From Emiliania huxleyi CCMP1516 (lineage: Eukaryota; Haptophyta; Isochrysidales; Noelaerhabdaceae): DNA of 64,000 nucleotides. Shown here one piece after another: positions 19,927 through 30,257 of the stretch. The stretch is from the NCBI RefSeq assembly GCF_000372725.1, contig NW_005196094.1, forward strand, positions 468,040 through 532,039. The letters run 5' to 3'. A program made the translations under genes and the position numbers. Positions within the stretch are counted from its first letter, which is position 1. Every line of letters starts with the position of its first letter. The notes under the pieces are model-generated. The model made no database searches. It saw only the letters and a program-made list of their open reading frames with translations, and was not told the origin of the DNA.

Positions 19927-22900
19927 TCAAGCCTCCTCCTCGCTCCCGCCATAGTGCGAGTTGAAGTCGAGCGCCTCGGAGAGGGGGCGCCCCTCCGGCT
20001 GCTGCCGAAGCGTGCGCATCAGCAGCTGGACGCTGCGGCGGAGCTCAGCGCGCCATCGCCTCGCCGCCGCCGCGTGCGCAACCGCGGGTAGCGCGGCGAG
20101 GTCGTCACTCAGCTGGGCGCGCAGCCGGAGCGCGAGCGCGAGGATGGCGTCGACGGCTCGCATCTCCGCCTCGTGCTGCGGCTCCAGGAAGCAGCGCGAG
20201 GCGATGCGCTCGTAGAGGCGGGCGCACGCGGCGGCGAAGGCGTCCACGCTCGAGAGGGCGGGGAGCCCGTCGAGGAGGGATCGCCACTCGGCCGCAATCA
20301 CAGCGAGCGTGACGTACGCGAGGATGTGGTGGACGGCGTGGAGCAGCTCGGAGCGAAGCGTCCACCAGAGCCGCGTGAGCGGAGTCGAGCCTGCGCAGCG
20401 GCCTCCTGCGGCGCCGGCGCCGACGCTGACCGTCTCGAGGGACCACTTCGCGCGCCGCAAGCGCAGCAGCAGCGCGAAGACGCGCTGCTGCTGCGAGAGC
20501 AGCGCGGGCGTGAAGACGAGCTGCAACGGCCACGGCGGCGCATACCGCAGCACGAGCGACTCAAAGGCGCGCGCGTCGACGGCGTCCGAGAACGACGACC
20601 CCTTGCGCGGCCCGTTGCGCGGCTCCTGCAGCGAGGGCTGGGCGAGGGGTCAGGCCCTGGCGGCGCGGCACCCGCCGGGGGGCCGCCCCTCCCCTCGCCC
20701 AGCCCCTCCCCTCGCCCAGCCCCTCCCCTCGCCCGCCCCGCCCCTCGCCCAGCCCCTCCCCTCGCCCGCCCCGCCCCTCGCCCAGCCCCTCCCTGACCTG
20801 GGCCGAGACGTCAGCCAGCTCAAACGAGAAGCGGCCCGCCTGCAAGCAGGGGAGGTGTCTAAGCCGCGTCTAAGAAGTGTCTAAGAAGTGTCTAAGAAGT
20901 GTCTAAGAAACTACCAAGCGAGGCCGTCTGCCCCTCAGTCATCCCACCCCCAGCCAAGCCTCTACGCAACACAAGGCGGACACGCGCCTGGCCCGCCGGG
21001 ACGCCGCCCTCGATGAGGCTCTCCCGCAGCAGCCGCGTGAGCTGCGGGAGGGCGGGCCGCCACGGCCGGCAGCGGTCGGCGAGCTCGCAGAGCCGCTCGC
21101 ACACAAGCGCAGTCAGGCGCGGCTCGGCGGCGAGAGCGACGGCGTGCAGCAGCCGCGCCACCCCGCGCAAACCGGGCAGCAAGCGGAGCAGCTGCGGCCC
21201 GGCGCGGGCGCAGGAGTGCGCGATGGGGGCGAGGAAAGCTTCGCGAACCGCCATCGAGCGCACCCTGCTACGCGGCGCTCCGCCAGCCTCTGCAGCCTCT
21301 GCAGCCTCTGCAGCCTCTGCAATTTCTGCAGCCTCTGCAGCCTCTGCAATTTCTGCAGCCTCTGCAAATATGGCGGCTCTGGCAGCCTCGTCGGCCGGAG
21401 GAGTCGCGAGGCTTGTCAGCCGCGCGAGGAGGAGCGAGGGCGGGTCGGTGGCGGGGGGCGGGCGCGAGGCCGGCAAGCGGCAGAGCTCGTCGCTCGGGGA
21501 AACGTGCCTACCAGCCCGGGGGCCAGCTGTGAGGGCGCGGCGAAGGGCGAGCGGGTCTGCAAGCCACGGGGTACCCATGCTCAGCAGGTCGGGCAAACGC
21601 CATCGGCACGTCGTCCTTGCGCGGCATGGAGCCCCAGTGAGGCATCTGCTCCAGCCAGTGCCGCCCGGCCGCTGCGCTGTCGCCGGCTAGCCCTGGGACG
21701 GGCGCCGGCTCCCCCTCCGCCTGCACCCCGTCCCTGCGCCGCTCCTCACCCGCAGCGGCAGCCCCACCACGACGCGACGCGGCGGCAGCGCGGCGCGACG
21801 CGAGAAGCGCGAGGAGCCGCTCACTCACACGCATCTCCAGCTCCTCCTCGCCCTCCTCGGTCCCCTTCTCGGTCCCCTCCTCGGTCCCCTCCCCCGCACC
21901 CTCCTCGCGGCCCCTCGCCCCGGCGGCCGCCCCTCCCGCGAGCGAGCCCACCAGCCGCCTCGACTTGCCGCACACCAGGATGGACGGCGCGAGCGGCGCG
22001 AGGAAGAGAGGCACGCACCCCGCGGGGCGAAGGGCGAATGCACCCTCCCAGCCCGCCGCGCTGTCGCCGCCGCCCGCGCCGAGGGCGGGGTCAGCGTGCG
22101 CCCCCGCGCGGTACACGAAGAGCTCGCCCGCCGCGTCGCGCAACTCGCCTGGTTCACAGCCACAGCTGTGAAAGACATGCTGCTCGCTCTTGAGCCGCCC
22201 GCCGCCCGCCGCAGCTCGGCCTCGCTCCACCCACCCGCCGAGCACGCGAGCGTACGCCAGCAGGCACCGCACGAGGATGCGCAGCCACACGAAGTAGAGG
22301 CCCCTCCCCTCCCCGCCTCCACCCTCCCCGCCTCCACCCTCCCCTCCACACGCCTCATGCCACTCGCACCGCGCGAGCAGCAGCGACAGCAGCGCGCTCG
22401 TCGCCTCTGCGGCGCAGTGCGGCCCGCGCGCCCGCACGCCGAGCACGCAGCTCACCGCCGGCACCGCCGCAAACTCGGCGGCGAAAGCGGCCAGCTCCGC
22501 CAGCCGGCGGCGCCAGCCAGCCACGCCGCGGTGCCGCTCCGCCAGCACGAGCAGCCCTGTCCGCTCGCCCTCCCGTCTCCGCTCCCCACGACCGGCGCCA
22601 CCGGCCGCGCCGCGCCCCGCCGCCTCGCGCCGCCACTCGCGCCGCCACTCGTGCACCTCGCCGTGCAGGGCCTGGCCGAGCGCGCGAAGCGTCGTCGGCA
22701 AGTTGGGCCGCGAGAGCAGGCCGTCCGAGAGCGCCTGCCGAGGAGTCGTCGGCGGGGGCAGTTGGCAGAGAGGGAGGTGGCAGAGAGGGAGGTGGCAGAG
22801 AGGGAGGTGGCAGAGAGGGAGGTGGCAGAGAGGGAGGTGGCAGAGAGGGAGGTGGCAGAGAGGGAGGTGGCAGAGGGAGCCGGCGGGAGGGTGGGAAGGG

Positions 22901-24003
22901 TAAGGCGAGGGAAGGCGGGACGGCGCCTCGAGCGTGCACACGGCCGAGGCGGCGCGGCCGAGCTCCGCGAACAGCGCCGCCGCCCCGCTCGCCTCGCACC
23001 TCGAGGCAGAGCTCCTGCCCGCGGCGCTCAGACGGACCCGCCGCCGCCAGGAAGCGTCGCACGCTCCCTCGCGGCCCGGGGAAGAGGGGCTGGCCTCGTC
23101 CGCTGCAACCTCCTCCCAGTCGCCCGCCGCGTAGCCCGCCACGGCCATGATCGAGGCGTTGGCTAGACGCGACCGCCTAGAGCCGAGCCATCTCGCCTCT
23201 CGCCGCGCCACCGCGCCACCGCGAGGCGCGGCCCCGACCCGCCTCGAGTCGAGAGAGCTCCTCCCCGCCGGCGGGACACGCGACGCACCCGCCTGGGCAA
23301 AGCTCTCCCACGCCAGCGCGCTCAGCCCCCTCGCAGTCGGCGCCGCCGCCTCCTGAGCCCTCGCCGCGCCGCCGCCCTCGCCGCTGCCGCCGCCATCCTC
23401 ACTGCGGCCCGCGCCTTCGCCGCCTTCGCCGCCTTCGCCGCTGCCACCTTCGCCACCACCGCCGCCGCTGCCTTCGCCGCCGCTGCTGCCGCCGTGCGCA
23501 GGCGAGAGCTCGTCCAACTCCTCCTCAGAGCCGGACGAGTAGCCCCAGCGAGGCGACGAGGGCCGCGAGAGCTGCTCGGCCGGCGCAGCCGGGACCGGCG
23601 CGAGCGATGGCGGACCGCTGGGCCAGCGCGCCGGACCGCTCGCTGTCATGGCCGCAGCATCGGCGAGCCAGTACAATGCAGAGAGCGCCCGGGCGTCTGC
23701 ATCCGCTGCCGGCTGCCCGGTCGGCACGCGCAGCAGCTTCGACGCAAGCGCGTCGAGGTCGCTGGCCTTGTCGTGGCGCGAGTGGCGACGGAGGAGCGCG
23801 ACGAGCTGCGCGTAGTCGCGGGACACCGCATGCCCGTCCGTTGAGCCGAAGCGGTGGTGGCGGAAGGAGCCGTGGACCCAATCGACAGCAGCCTCATGGT
23901 TCTCACCCGAGGACGGCGTGAGGCCGGTGGTGCCCTCGACGAGCGCCCGCACCAGCGCATGGAGGCGGAGCTCATCTGCGAGCGCAGCTGCGGCGTGCGC
24001 CAT
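19927..24003 (-). CDS. TUBGCP5: Gamma-tubulin complex component 5 (GCP5-like)
   Basis: Multi-exon gene. The N-terminus has the GCP5-specific pattern LVRALVEGTTG...AVDWVHGSFRHHRFGSTDGHAVSRDYAQLV. Further on are CVPLFLAPLAPSILVCGKSRRLVGSL and DDVPMAFARPAEHG, then the C-terminal Spc97/Spc98 domain: LLRLLPGLRGVARLLHAVALAAEPRLTALV (partly quoted in pieces), RFSFELADVSAQ, then LRYAPPWPLQLVF and the helical core to the end. Clear exons at the 3' side: 20839-20798 and 20625-19927, intron 20797-20626 (GT..AG, filled with GGGCGAGGGGCTGGGCGAG-type repeats). Upstream exons span about 24003-21540 and about 21400-20985; their exact joins are uncertain. A GC-AG intron at 22926-22735 is likely, as that part holds a 15-bp tandem repeat. 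The protein caps and nucleates microtubules in the gamma-tubulin ring complex. Another tandem stretch at 21290-21370 encodes AEAAEIAEAAEA-like repeats. Confidence 0.8.
22760..22880 (-). repeat. 15-bp tandem repeat inside GCP5 gene
   Basis: About eight copies of GGTGGCAGAGAGGGA (plus strand). In the minus frame it would encode LCHLP units, but a probable GC donor (22926) and an AG acceptor (22735) bracket it, so it is more likely intronic. Confidence 0.8.
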
Positions 24004-24114
24004 GAATCGACTGGGGAGAAATCGACTGGCGCGGGACGCTCTGTCGGCAGACTGGCGCGCACACTGGTGCCAGTAACACGGAAGAAAAGAATGTTTTTTT
24101 TTAGGAAAGTTCTT

Positions 24115-24184
24115 TCCTTAAAATCCCTGTGTTGTGGCGGCGTGCCGTCCTCCCATCCCTCGCTTGGTTTTTCTTTCTTTCTGG
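24115..24184 (+). repeat. Pyrimidine-rich short dispersed repeat (PP2C leader copy)
   Basis: TTAAAATCCCTGTG, then GTGGCGGCGTGCCGTCCTCC, CATCCCTCGCTTGG, then TTTTTCTTTCTTTCTGG. Relatives: 17050-17078 (partial), 34494-34580, 44967-45025 and 45072-45137. Most lie within a few hundred bases upstream of a plus-strand gene or a likely old gene, so the family may contribute 5' leader or splice-acceptor-like pyrimidine tracts. Confidence 0.6.
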
Positions 24185-24315
24185 GACTGGCGCGCACTGG
24201 CACTAACACAGGTACACCACGGAAGAAAACAACCACCCTTTCTGAGTATGCTATAGAACTTGCGTCAGGGCGTTTACCGCGTTTACCGTGCACGGAGGAT
24301 AAAAGCTCGCCGAAG

Positions 24316-25773
24316 ATGGACGTCTTCAGGTGGAGGATCCAGCGTCGCCAGGAGCTGCAGGAGCTGTCCGTCCGCAGCAGCAGCAGTAGCAGCTCTAGCT
24401 TGCCGGGCGAGACGCATCGGCATTCGATCGCGCATGCCCCAGAGGAGCTCGCTTCGCCACCCTCCTCGTGCGCATCATCAGTGGCCGGTGTGAGCAAGGG
24501 CAAGCTAGCAGATGTGCTCGGCAACGCGACCCGGCACGGCGTCAGCCCAGGCCCTCGTGGCACAACCTTTGCCAAGGTCAACCAGGACCGCGGCGTCGCG
24601 CACTGGCCCTTCAACTCGTCTTCGAACGAAGCTCTCTTCTGCGTCTTTGATGGACATGGCGTAGGTGGGGAGAAGGTTGCGGAGCAGTGCATGCGCTCCC
24701 TGCCGTACGGCCTCCTCCAGGAGGGGCTGCGGCTGCGAGCCGACCCGGCGGCGACCATCGTGCGTGCCGTGCTGCAGATGGACACCGAGATCCTCAAGCG
24801 GCGCGGAGGCCGCTTTGCTACCACCTGCGGGACGACGGCCACGATCGTCTACTTGAACGGGACGACGCTCTGGTCGGCGTGTGTGGGGGACTCCCGGGCG
24901 GTGATGGGGTACGGAGCCAACGGCGCAATCTGCGCGCGCGACCTCACCGTCGACTGCAAGCCAGACATGCCCGAGGAGTCCGAGAGGATACGCAAGGCTG
25001 GAGGCCTGGTGACGGCGGGCGTGCCAGGCGGCCGCCCCTCTCGCGTGTGGGCGGATGGGAAGGTTGGGCTTGCCATGTCTCGCTCGATCGGTGACGGCGA
25101 GTGCAAGAAGTACGGCGTCATCGCCGACCCGCTGATCGCGCGCTTTGAGATCGAGCCGGCTAGCAGCCCGGACGGTGACGGCGACCGCTTCCTCATCGTT
25201 GCGAGCGATGGCGTCTGGGAGTTCCTCTCGAGCCAGGAGGCGTGCGAGATCGTGGCGTCTGAGCCCGAGTCCGCAACCAAGGGCTGTGCCAAGCTCGTGC
25301 AAGCGGCAGCCCAGCGGTGGAAGCGGTCCGAGGGAAACTACAGAGACGACATCACGGCGATCGTGGCGCGGCTGCCCTTCACGCGACACAGCGAGCTACA
25401 GATGCCATCTGGGCGCAGCCGGCGCTCCTCTCTCGACATGTACATCAACGCGGGGCTCAAGGGGATGTCCGAGTTGCCCGAGAGCGAGCTGTCCGAGGAG
25501 CCGACAGGGTCAGGTGAGCTTGCTGACACCGGCGGCGGCGGCGGTGGCGGCAGCGGCGGGTGCGGCGGCGGCGGCGAGCGCTCCTCCGCGAGCCTCGGCG
25601 AAGAGGATCGCGTCTCCGACTCGTTTGCGAGCCGCCGGCTCACGGTGGCCCGGTTAGACGATTGCTGGTCGGTGGCCTCCCGCGAGTCGGCTGAGCGGGG
25701 CGCCTCTGCAGGGGACCTCGAAGAGAAGAGCGAAGACGTGCCAACGGCAACGGAGGCGTCGGCGTCGGCGTGA
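24316..25773 (+). CDS. PP2C-type (PPM) Ser/Thr protein phosphatase
   Basis: 485 residues, single exon. Catalytic-core motifs in order: KVNQDRGVAHWP (metal-binding Asp), FCVFDGHGVGGEKVA (DGHG), TTCGTTATIVYL, WSACVGDSRAVMG, GLAMSRSIGDGECKKYGV, FLIVASDGVWEFLSS and NYRDDITAIVARLPF. All acidic metal ligands appear intact, so an active Mg/Mn-dependent phosphatase is expected. N-terminal about 60 residues are Ser-rich (a run of eight Ser) and the C-terminal about 130 residues are acidic, Ser/Gly-rich and probably disordered, with a G8-type Gly run. The ATG at 24316 starts MDVFRWRIQRRQEL; the frame is open further upstream but overlaps the divergent GCP5 gene and a dispersed repeat. Intergenic distance to the GCP5 start is 312 bp, so the two may share a bidirectional promoter. 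Confidence 0.9.
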   Translation: MDVFRWRIQRRQELQELSVRSSSSSSSSLPGETHRHSIAHAPEELASPPSSCASSVAGVSKGKLADVLGNATRHGVSPGPRGTTFAKVNQDRGVAHWPFNSSSNEALFCVFDGHGVGGEKVAEQCMRSLPYGLLQEGLRLRADPAATIVRAVLQMDTEILKRRGGRFATTCGTTATIVYLNGTTLWSACVGDSRAVMGYGANGAICARDLTVDCKPDMPEESERIRKAGGLVTAGVPGGRPSRVWADGKVGLAMSRSIGDGECKKYGVIADPLIARFEIEPASSPDGDGDRFLIVASDGVWEFLSSQEACEIVASEPESATKGCAKLVQAAAQRWKRSEGNYRDDITAIVARLPFTRHSELQMPSGRSRRSSLDMYINAGLKGMSELPESELSEEPTGSGELADTGGGGGGGSGGCGGGGERSSASLGEEDRVSDSFASRRLTVARLDDCWSVASRESAERGASAGDLEEKSEDVPTATEASASA

Positions 25774-26341
25774 GAGGACTCAAGGGCGTGTGCGGACCTG
25801 TCTCCCTCGTGTACCGAACTACAGTAGCCGCCAAAAAATCTTTTTGAAGGCGTCTGTCCCCGTTTCCGTGCCAGTGCGCGGCCAGTCTCTCGCAATTTCC
25901 AATTTTTATTGCATTGAGTAAGTCTTTTCTTCTTTTGGTGTGCCCGCACGGGCAAATTCTCCTTGCAAAATTCTCCTTGCAGCGGTGTATTATTTTTTTG
26001 CTTGGCCGGCCCTCATGATGGGTAGTAGATGGGGAGCTCCCGCTCGGTCGTTTGAGCGAGATTTTTGTTTTGTTTGTCGTTTGCGCTTTCCTCTCTTTTC
26101 CCGGAATCCTGTTCACGATGTCAACCCTCCCAAAGTGGGTGATCTGATGCTTGTAGTAGGGCTTAAGAGTGGCCTGCCATGTCATAGGAAGGACTGCGGG
26201 TGCAGGGGAGAGTACCACCAACCATCACTTTAGTTTGGTGTCGCCCCGCTGATTTCTTTTTGCCGCTGTATGTGTGCACTGTCTGGTTAGCCCCAGCCAC
26301 TCCGCTGTGAAGACCGAGGGCCCTCGGTCTTGCGGAGCTCC

Positions 26342-26923
26342 CTGCTGCTCGGTGTACGAACTCTGTTCACAGCCTTGTTATTGAGAAGAAAATACGTCCG
26401 ATGGGCTATGGCGCTGTGCGCTGGTCTGTGAGAGGTTGAGGTGCGAGCCCTGGAGGCCCTGGGGATGGGGTGAGACTACCGGCGGGCCTAGAAGGCCCGC
26501 GCGCAGGGGGGTGGGGGCATTGAGACCGGTCATTCATGAATGAGTGCGCGACACGCATGTTGCGTGCAGCGTTGTTGATGTTTTGCGCGTCGCCACAGAC
26601 GGCGGCGCGCGAGAGCTGTTGCGAGTGGTGCTGGGCGAAGCCCCGGGCGGGGCGACGCCCTCGAGTACGTTCACAGCCTTGTTATTGAGAAGAAAATACG
26701 TCGTATGGCGCTGTGCGCTGGTCTGTGAGAGGTTGAGGTGCGAGCTTCACAGCCTTGTTATTGAGAAGAAAATACGTCCTATGTTCACAGCCTTGTTATT
26801 GAGAAGAAAATACCTCCTATGGCGCTGTGCGCTGGTTCACACAAGCGCTCGCTCGCCTGTCTGCTATAGCCGCAGCCACTCCCAGCTGCTCGGTGTGAAC
26901 AGAGTTCGTACACCGAGCAGCAG
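26342..26923. repeat. 582-bp segment bounded by 30-bp perfect inverted repeats
   Basis: CTGCTGCTCGGTGTACGAAC... at 26342-26371 is the exact reverse complement of 26894-26923. Inside are four direct copies of a about 35-bp word starting TTCACAGCCTTG, two of them followed by ATGGCGCTGTGCGCTGG. The CCCAGCCACTCCGCTGTGAA word outside the left arm (26291) recurs inverted at about 27835. It looks like a decayed, internally rearranged inverted-repeat element. Confidence 0.55.
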
Positions 26924-27614
26924 GGGAGCGTCTGCAGCTACAGTCGCTTCAACTGCACCGCCGTGGCGAGCCTGGCGAGGTCATGCTCCTCGCAAACTCT
27001 CGGCGCCCCCCCCTGGAGCACCCACCTGGCACTCATTGGCCGGCGCCCACAGCTGCGATGCGGTCGTGCGCGCGGATGCGAGCGACGTCGAGTTTGAGCG
27101 CGACGCAGAAGCGCTCATGGGGGAGAGTGTACCTCGAGAGTGGCGAGTGCGGGTGTCGGAGAGTTGCCGTAGTGTTCCTTCATCATAACACGATCTTAAA
27201 AAAGCACTGGCGCGCGTCCGAGGGCACATCTCCTCCTCTCTCCCCCTCTGCGCGGCTGCTCTGCGCAGCAGAGCCCCAGACTCTGGCCTGGTATGTTCGT
27301 CCACTCTGCGCGCCGTGCCGCGCGCTGGCGGTGCAGCCGGGCCGAAGGCGCAGATCCGCGCGTTTTGCGCGCTTGCGCGCGCTCGCATCCGTCGATCAAA
27401 GGCATCCGATTGGCTCGCGTCGACGTCCGAGCTGCGCAGGACTTGCGCAGACCAGCTCGCGCAGGCGGTCGAGTGTCCGGTCGCAGTGACCGGTGGACCG
27501 TGCCAGGCCGCCATCCTAGTATCAGGTCTGAGCTTGCTGAGGCGGGGCCCACAGGGGCCCACTGTCAATGTGACGTCGAGCGCCTCGCTCGAGGGCGCCC
27601 GAGGCTTCGGGTCA

Positions 27615-27662
27615 GAATACGGTGTGTGCAGCGCGCGCTGCGGCGCAGCACACACCGTATTC
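27615..27662. other. Perfect 15-bp hairpin with GC-rich loop
   Basis: GAATACGGTGTGTGC and GCACACACCGTATTC are perfect reverse complements; the 18-nt spacer (AGCGCGCGCTGCGGCGCA) is itself nearly palindromic, so the whole could extrude as a cruciform. Confidence 0.65.
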
Positions 27663-27920
27663 CGTGCTGGCGCCCGCGGCCTTCACACACTCGTCCAACT
27701 CCGACGAGCAGAGCCTCAGTATTGCCAGAGGTGACCACGGCAGGCTCGCGACGGAGGCAGGGGGCGGCCGAGCTTGAAAATCGCCATGTAACTCGACTGA
27801 AGCACCAGACGCTCCGCAAGACCGAGGCCCTCGGTGTTCACAGCGGAGTGGCTGGGAATGTACCAGACAGCTCGCTCGCCACCTCTCGGCCGGCTATATT
27901 GCCCCTCCCGGGCAATAGCA

Positions 27921-28755
27921 ATGAGCCGACCGACGCCGCTCAATATCCTCTTGCTGCTGCTTCAAGGCGCCGACTCCTTCCGTATGCACGCCGCACTACA
28001 GCCGCCAAGCAGTGCGCTCGCAGGCGGCGCGGACGTGCGCATGCAAATGGCGCCGGCTGCGAGCACCCCTGCAGCGGCCGCCGCCGCGGTGGCGCTCCTC
28101 GTCCGTGCGGCGGAGACGCGTGCCGAGGAGAGCCACGCCGTCATCGAGGCGCTGGTCGGGCTAGAGAAGACGATGCGGGCCGAGGCCAAGGCGGACGCGA
28201 AGCTGAGCGGCGCGACGCTGGACGCTCTCGACGGCGCCTGGCGGCTTTGCTTCACGACGGGCACCGTGGACACGCAGAAGAAGATAGGGAAGATAAACTA
28301 TTTCCCGCTCAAGGCGGTCCAGACGTTTGACACCACCACCGAGCCGATGGCCATCACAAACGGCATCTACGTCGGCGACGTCGCGCTGGTCCGATTCTTC
28401 GGCCCGTTTGAGTTCAACGAGGGGACACGCAAGCTCACGTTCGACTTTGACGAGATCTCGCTCCTCGGCCTGCGCATCCCGCTGCCAAAGGGCGGCGCCG
28501 CCCAGATCGGAGCGGCGTCCGGTTTGGGCTCGAAGTCTAATGTCGCCCGCGCAAAGAGGGAGCTGCCTGCCTTCTTCAACTGGATCTCGGCGCCCGCGCT
28601 GCCAGCGTCGCTTACCCCGCCGCCTCTCCGCCCGCTCCACCTCCGGTCGTGCGTGCATCTAGGCGAACGAGGACATCGCGACGGCGCGCGGCGGCGGCGG
28701 CGGGCTTGCCCTCTGGCGACGCGACCTGGAAGCGCAGGAGAGGATGAGGGAGTGA
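27921..28755 (+). CDS. Fibrillin / plastid lipid-associated protein (PAP family)
   Basis: Two exons, 27921-28589 and 28663-28755, giving 253 residues. The intron is 73 nt, begins GC and ends CATCTAG. The leader starts MSRPTPLNILLLLLQGADSF, an ER-signal-like start suited to a complex plastid. The PAP domain shows LSGATLDALDGAWRLCFTTG, NYFPLKAVQTFDT, ITNGIYVGDVALVRFFGPFE, RKLTFDFDEISLLGLRIPLP and, across the splice, FFNWISANEDIATARG...GLALWRR. The NEDIATARG..GLALW ending, conserved in fibrillins (often ...DEEICVARGRSGGLALW), is only restored by this GC-AG splice, which supports it. Fibrillins bind lipids in plastoglobules and thylakoids. It lies 198 bp upstream of the SRA gene on the same strand. 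Confidence 0.85.
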
Positions 28756-28953
28756 GTGTGCCGAGCGGGGCGCTGCTGGCGCTGCTATGGGCCTGTCTGT
28801 CTGCTGCCTGTCTGTCTGTTGTCTGTGGTACGGGTGCACACATTCTTAACCATTGGGTTTGTACTATTAACAACGAAGGCGCTCTCAAAAAAATTACCCC
28901 AGCGGGCAGTGCCCCCAGGGCCCCCCTGGCCAGTGCCAGTCCCAGTGTTGCGA

Positions 28954-30081
28954 ATGGAGCTCGAGCCGCAGCCAGTCTCGGTCCTTGCCAAGCTCGCTCA
29001 GGGGCGCGCGGCGATTGGCCGCAACGGCGGCGCTCGCGCCGACCTGCTCGCGCTCAACGCCATTCTGAAGCTGCATGGCGCACCGAGCCAAGCCTTTGGC
29101 GCAGTGGACGGTGTACCGGTCGGGCTCGTGCTGCAGCGGCGCGCCGAACTGGCCGCGGCGGGCGTGCACCGACACTTCCTCTCGGACGTGACGCCCAGCG
29201 TGCTCGGCGTCGAATCGATCATCGTTCCGCCGCCGGGCGTCGAGCCGCGGGCGGTCGATGATTACGGCGAGCGGCTCCTGCTGCGCGGCTGGTGCGCGGG
29301 CGCCTCCGACGGCGCCGCTGCGGTGGCGGCCGGCGAGGCGTGCTTGCGCGCGCTGCAGCCGAATGAGTCGTCTCGCCGGCCGATTCGCGTCGTGCGCGTG
29401 GTCGAGGGTGCCGGCGGTGAGGGCGGGCCGGGGTACAGGTACGACGGCCTGTACCTGGCGCTGCGGAGGACCTCGGCCGCCGCGGAGATGCTCGGCGCCT
29501 CCACCGAGCCGTGCTACCTCCTCGTGAGGGCGCCGAGCCAGCCGCCGCTGCCGCCCGCCCCTGTCGAGGGCTCGGCCGTGGGCGGAGGGCCAGCGGCGGC
29601 CGAGGCCGCTGCCGCCGCCGCCGTCGCGTCGAGCCACATGGGCTTGGGTGTGGAGGAGCGAGACCCGCTCGCGTACCTGCCCTCGGAGCTGGAGGCTGTC
29701 GCTGGCGACGCTCGCCGCGTGAGCGTGGAGGAGGCGCTTTCCTTCTCTGCCCTCGTGTCACTCCCCTCGTGCTCCCCTCGTGCTCCCCTCCCTCCGCCTC
29801 TTTGCCCCCCACGCCGCCCTTGGACACGCCACCGATGCGTGTGCCGATGCTCCCCCTCCCCCTCGCCGCAGGCCTTGCGCCGGCTGCTCGCCGCTCGCAA
29901 AGCCCTCGTCGCGTCGATGGAGCCGCACGAGGTGCTCGAGGTGGCGGCGCTTCGCGAAGCGTCTGTGCGCCGCATCCGCGCCGCCGTCGAGATGCTGCAC
30001 GCGCCCGACGACCCGAGCAGTGCCCTCCTTCCGCCACCCACGCTGCCGCCGTGGCCGTCGCGGTTGCGGAACAGTGCGTAG
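28954..30081 (+). CDS. SRA-YDG domain protein (methylated-DNA-binding fold)
   Basis: 375 residues in one open frame. Residues about 40-190 match the SRA/YDG pattern: FGAVDGVPVGLVLQRRAELA, AGVHRHFLSDV, LGVESIIVPPPGVE, DDYGERLLLRGWCAG, then RVVRVVEGAGG and GYRYDGLYLAL (the YDG signature). In UHRF1 and SUVH proteins this fold flips out and reads 5-methylcytosine or hydroxymethylcytosine. No RING, SET or zinc-finger motif is visible, so it is a stand-alone reader or part of a nuclease/demethylation system. An internal low-complexity Pro/Ser stretch (about 29750-29875) ends with CCGCAG and may be an unspliced intron that happens to be open; if so the C-terminus starts ALRRLLAARKALVA. Start at 28954 is the first ATG in frame that precedes the domain closely. 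Confidence 0.7.
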   Translation: MELEPQPVSVLAKLAQGRAAIGRNGGARADLLALNAILKLHGAPSQAFGAVDGVPVGLVLQRRAELAAAGVHRHFLSDVTPSVLGVESIIVPPPGVEPRAVDDYGERLLLRGWCAGASDGAAAVAAGEACLRALQPNESSRRPIRVVRVVEGAGGEGGPGYRYDGLYLALRRTSAAAEMLGASTEPCYLLVRAPSQPPLPPAPVEGSAVGGGPAAAEAAAAAAVASSHMGLGVEERDPLAYLPSELEAVAGDARRVSVEEALSFSALVSLPSCSPRAPLPPPLCPPRRPWTRHRCVCRCSPSPSPQALRRLLAARKALVASMEPHEVLEVAALREASVRRIRAAVEMLHAPDDPSSALLPPPTLPPWPSRLRNSA

Positions 30082-30190
30082 TTGTCAGCTTGTCACACGC
30101 GTTTCACGGACACGGTGGCGCCCCGGCGCTGCCGACACAACGCGCGAGCGGAGTGCACCGTCCGCGCGGGCCGGCGGTCGTGGAATGTCG

Positions 30191-30257
30191 GTAAATAAAT
30201 AAATAAAAACAGACTACTAGGAGATGGTTAAAAAGGAACAGGACCCCGCCCGTGCGG
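30191..30257 (+). repeat. TAAA-tailed short repeat, copy 4
   Basis: TAAATAAATAAATAAAAACA, then GAGATGGTTAAAAAGGAACA and GGACCCCGCCCGTG: the same order as at 8784-8853. It starts 110 bp after the SRA gene's stop codon. Confidence 0.55.

Larger units (their letters stand above)
25774..27920. other. Intergenic with nested inverted and direct repeats
   Basis: No gene recognised. Contains a 20-bp perfect palindrome (26311-26330, core GAGGGCCCTC), four copies of TTCACAGCCTTGTTATTGAG (26366, 26670, 26747, 26783), a pair of 30-bp perfect inverted repeats (26342-26371 and 26894-26923) and a perfect hairpin at 27615-27662. Confidence 0.5.

Noticed and set aside
21144..23166. Plus-strand open frames of about 350 codons
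   Set aside because: Antisense of GCP5 exons; composition-driven Arg/Pro/Ala sequence with no motif.
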